From: Henricia sp. BOLD:AAB3569
Lineage: Eukaryota; Echinodermata; Asteroidea; Spinulosida; Echinasteridae
Direction of reading: 5' to 3'
Assembly: GCA_037783545.1 (NCBI GenBank)
Contig: JBBELK010000308.1
Location: 2,728,001-2,792,000 of the forward strand
Length of the DNA stretch: 64,000 nt
Below are positions 61,960 through 64,000 of the stretch, piece after piece. The translations under genes were made by a program, and so were the position numbers. The notes beneath the pieces were generated by a model. That model made no database searches. It saw only the letters and a program-made list of their open reading frames with translations, and was not told the DNA's origin. Every line of letters begins with the position of its first letter. Position 1 is the stretch's first letter.

Positions 61960-64000
61960 GTACGTGTCCAGTGCCATGCCGTGCCCGTGGGCGTGGGAAA
62001 CAGGACAACTCGCACCTGGGACAACTCCTACCTGGGACAGCTCGTACCCAGCAATTGTTGTGCCTTTTTTCTTGGAATAGCAAGCTTTATAGCAAATGAT
62101 TTACATTGCTTTAGAATCAAATGGGGGAATTTAATTTCAGAAATGCGATTAATTTTTAACAAAGCCTTTAATTTTTAAAGCCTAAAGCCAAGGCAAGGAA
62201 CAATATGCAGGTCTAAAATGTGATTAGCTGGGCAGTAGGCCTTATGTATACGTGTGTGTTTAAAACCAGGGTATATGTTTCGTTCACATTGATCACGGAT
62301 TTTGGTAAATTTATATATTCGAATCGATATCTTATTCAATTCTATGAGGCACTTCTGTCTGAAATGTTGCATTTCTGAGATCAATAAATGATAAAATTAC
62401 TGCGCAACAACAGAGGGAGCTGCGTGCACGCACGAGTGGTTATCTTGTGCACTAAATGCAATTTTTGAAGGAGAAAATTTGATTTTTCTACAGAAAAGCA
62501 ACATTTGCGACAAAAGTGCAAGTGGGAAGTATATCGTAGAATTGAATAAGCTATCGAATCCAATATATAAATTTACGTTCAATGTGAACGAAAAAAATAC
62601 CAAAACCAGCCATAGGCTTGGATGTGAATAATTTAAAACACTGCCTCAAACCGGTTTTAAACACACTGTTTCAGAACTGGCCAGCCAAGCATAGTGTTTT
62701 CCATTGGGAAAGAATTCCGTTTATTCGTCGCCACTTAGGTCTAATGACCACTAAAATGTGTTACTATTTTACCAGGAACTCAATTTAAAAGTAAAAATCA
62801 TTCAACAATTTTGTTGAAAATAATTGAGAAGTTGATCGATCATTCATGGCATCAGAACTTGTGTAGAAACCATATGAGACAGGCTGAAAAATGTCTAAGT
62901 GTTTCCTCGCAAAATTGTAAATTTTTCTCACTCTCAAATTTGGGTTTTTCCATCAAATCTGCACTTAACGATGCTTGATGAGTCATTTTAAAGAAAAAAA
63001 ATTCTCAACTCTTACAATTTGTATCCATTAATTAAATAAAAAATTTCTGGAGTTTCATTTTTTTAAATTTATTTTTTACAGCCATGCTCTCTCCCAGGGA
63101 CTCCGCGTTGCACGTTTCTCATAACCTTCAGCTACGACCATTCACTGGTAGCCTCCTCGCACGGTAACCATACCATCAACATATCGCGCCTGACAACCGG
63201 CGAGCACGTGCAGACCCTGACGGGCCATCCCAGAAGCCCCTGGTGTGTGACCTTTCACCCGTCGTCCAATGAGATTCTTGCTTCTGGATGTTTGGGCGGT
63301 GAGGTTCGAGTCTGGGATTTGCAGGTACAGGTAATTGGGTTTGATTCTAGGAATTAAAAGCACAGGCTCGTCAGCAATGCGCATGCGCCAAATTCATCCC
63401 ACGAAATACGCAGCTCCACAGCAAAGGCACGGAGCTTCGTATTTCATGGCACGAATTAAGCGTGTGCGCATTGCTGACGAGCCTGTCCCTTTAAGGTTGC
63501 GTACTGGTACTTACATGTACCTTGCTTTTCACCTCTTGTGGCCCTAGTTCAAATGTCGTCTGGGTCAGTATGTGGATTAGATTCTCAGTCCCTGTTTGAT
63601 TCCATGGATTTCCTCCATTCATGCGTGTAGGGGTTTTCCGCCCACCCCTAAAACGGAGCATATCTTCGTCGTCTTCTCTTCACAGGTTTCCTCAGGCTTA
63701 TGAGCTACGATGTTGCACAGTCTTTTGAGTAATCTTTTGTTTTTAGTACCAGAAAGAACCGATAATTGAGTAATTTCAAATTATGCTTGTTGTGATAAAA
63801 TTTAAAAAATTAAAAGACGCATGACGGCTCGACATCTAAAACGAGACTGCCAGTGGCAATTTTATATTTTTCAATAATTTTTTTTTTTGTACTTACATTT
63901 TTGGGTTGTCCATATAGTATAAAGTACGTACATACTTTTACTGAATTTGTCTTTCTCCATTCTGTAGGGGAGCAGTGAGGTCTGGCAGTCGGACAATCAT
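61825..64000 (+). CDS. AMBRA1: AMBRA1, first three coding exons (runs off the window)
   Basis: AMBRA1 is a WD40 protein that regulates ULK1 and Beclin-1 in autophagy initiation and is a CUL4-DDB1 substrate receptor. Exon 1 is 61825-61959, exon 2 is 63082-63324, and exon 3 starts at 63968 and is cut by the window edge; all are phase 0. Exon 2 encodes PRCTFLITFSYDHSLVASSH, TGHPRSPWCVTFHPSSNEIL and ASGCLGGEVRVWDLQ, a close match to human AMBRA1 WD repeats. Exon 3 begins GSSEVWQSDN, matching GGSESWFTDSN. Exon 1 is less certain but contains GREIGFKGRNRRNILLNFAE, similar to human GRERGARAMGAQRLLQELVE. ATG 61825 follows an in-frame TAG. Confidence 0.92.
62345..62550. repeat. Direct repeat downstream of AMBRA1 exon 1
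   Basis: Second copy of 61015-61250, same order and orientation, with an extra inserted stretch (gaaggagaaaatttgatttt). Confidence 0.65.
62820..63015. repeat. Dispersed repeat before AMBRA1 exon 2
   Basis: Contains gtgtttcctcgcaaaattgt and ttctcaactcttac, the complement of the repeat at 12127-12290, plus a forward attgagaagttgatc at its start. Ends about 65 bp before the acceptor. Confidence 0.55.
63082..63324 (+). CDS. AMBRA1: AMBRA1 exon 2 (WD40)
   Basis: 81 codons covering the first WD repeats. Acceptor tttttacag|CCA. Donor CAG|GTACAG, with an alternative GTAATT six bases on. Confidence 0.95.
63358..63490. repeat. TTAA-flanked MITE in AMBRA1 intron 2
   Basis: TTAA at 63354-63357 and 63491-63494. 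Arms contain caggctcgtcagcaatgcgc and its complement. Right end AGGGACAGGC keeps the AGG terminus. 133 bp, starts 33 bp after the exon 2 donor. Confidence 0.85.
63968..64000 (+). CDS. AMBRA1: AMBRA1 exon 3 (partial)
   Basis: 11 codons, GSSEVWQSDNH, after acceptor ttctgtag|GGG. Cut by the window end. Confidence 0.85.

Overview
The window is animal nuclear DNA. It has small exons in long introns, canonical GT/AG splice sites, and non-coding sequence packed with short inverted-repeat transposons. Three protein-coding genes can be read exon by exon. A tetraspanin lies on the + strand (3943-16707, six exons, 247 aa). ATG13 lies on the - strand (59743 down to 24163, twelve coding exons, about 474 aa). 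The first three coding exons of AMBRA1 lie on the + strand (61825 to past the window end). ATG13 and AMBRA1 are divergent neighbours, as in human. That gene order, the family content and the repeat style suggest an invertebrate deuterostome (echinoderm, hemichordate or amphioxus). I cannot name the species from the sequence.

Layout: 1-3.7 kb is repeat-rich 5' flank with a CCAAT-bearing tandem repeat. 3.7-16.8 kb holds the tetraspanin, with an 8.3 kb first intron. 16.8-24.1 kb is the intergenic stretch between the convergent 3' ends of tetraspanin and ATG13 and is mostly fold-back elements. 24.2-59.7 kb is ATG13. 59.7-61.8 kb is the shared 5' region of ATG13 and AMBRA1. 61.8-64 kb is the start of AMBRA1.

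The dominant structure is ATG13 intron 5 (23.3 kb). It is almost entirely a head-to-tail satellite of about 148-bp monomers (31563-54197, roughly 125 units, several nested higher-order periods). The block is bounded by a 21-bp inverted repeat at 31524 and 54270. A complete 4.14 kb PIF/Harbinger transposon (46705-50847) sits in the array. It has terminal inverted repeats, a clean TAA target duplication, a DDE transposase ORF and a convergent MADF/Myb-like DNA-binding ORF. Each of the two ORFs carries one frameshift.

ATG13 (HORMA-domain scaffold of the ULK/Atg1 kinase complex) and AMBRA1 (WD40 regulator acting on ULK1 and Beclin-1) both act in autophagy initiation, so their head-to-head placement is functionally coherent as well as apparently ancient. 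The tetraspanin has no evident functional link to them. Other repeats include TTAA-flanked elements with AGG termini (Kolobok-like), TA-flanked CACT-terminal elements (Tc1/mariner-like), a MITE family beginning ATAGACC, two tRNA-like 78-bp tandem arrays, and a tandem repeat built from the splice donor of tetraspanin exon 5.
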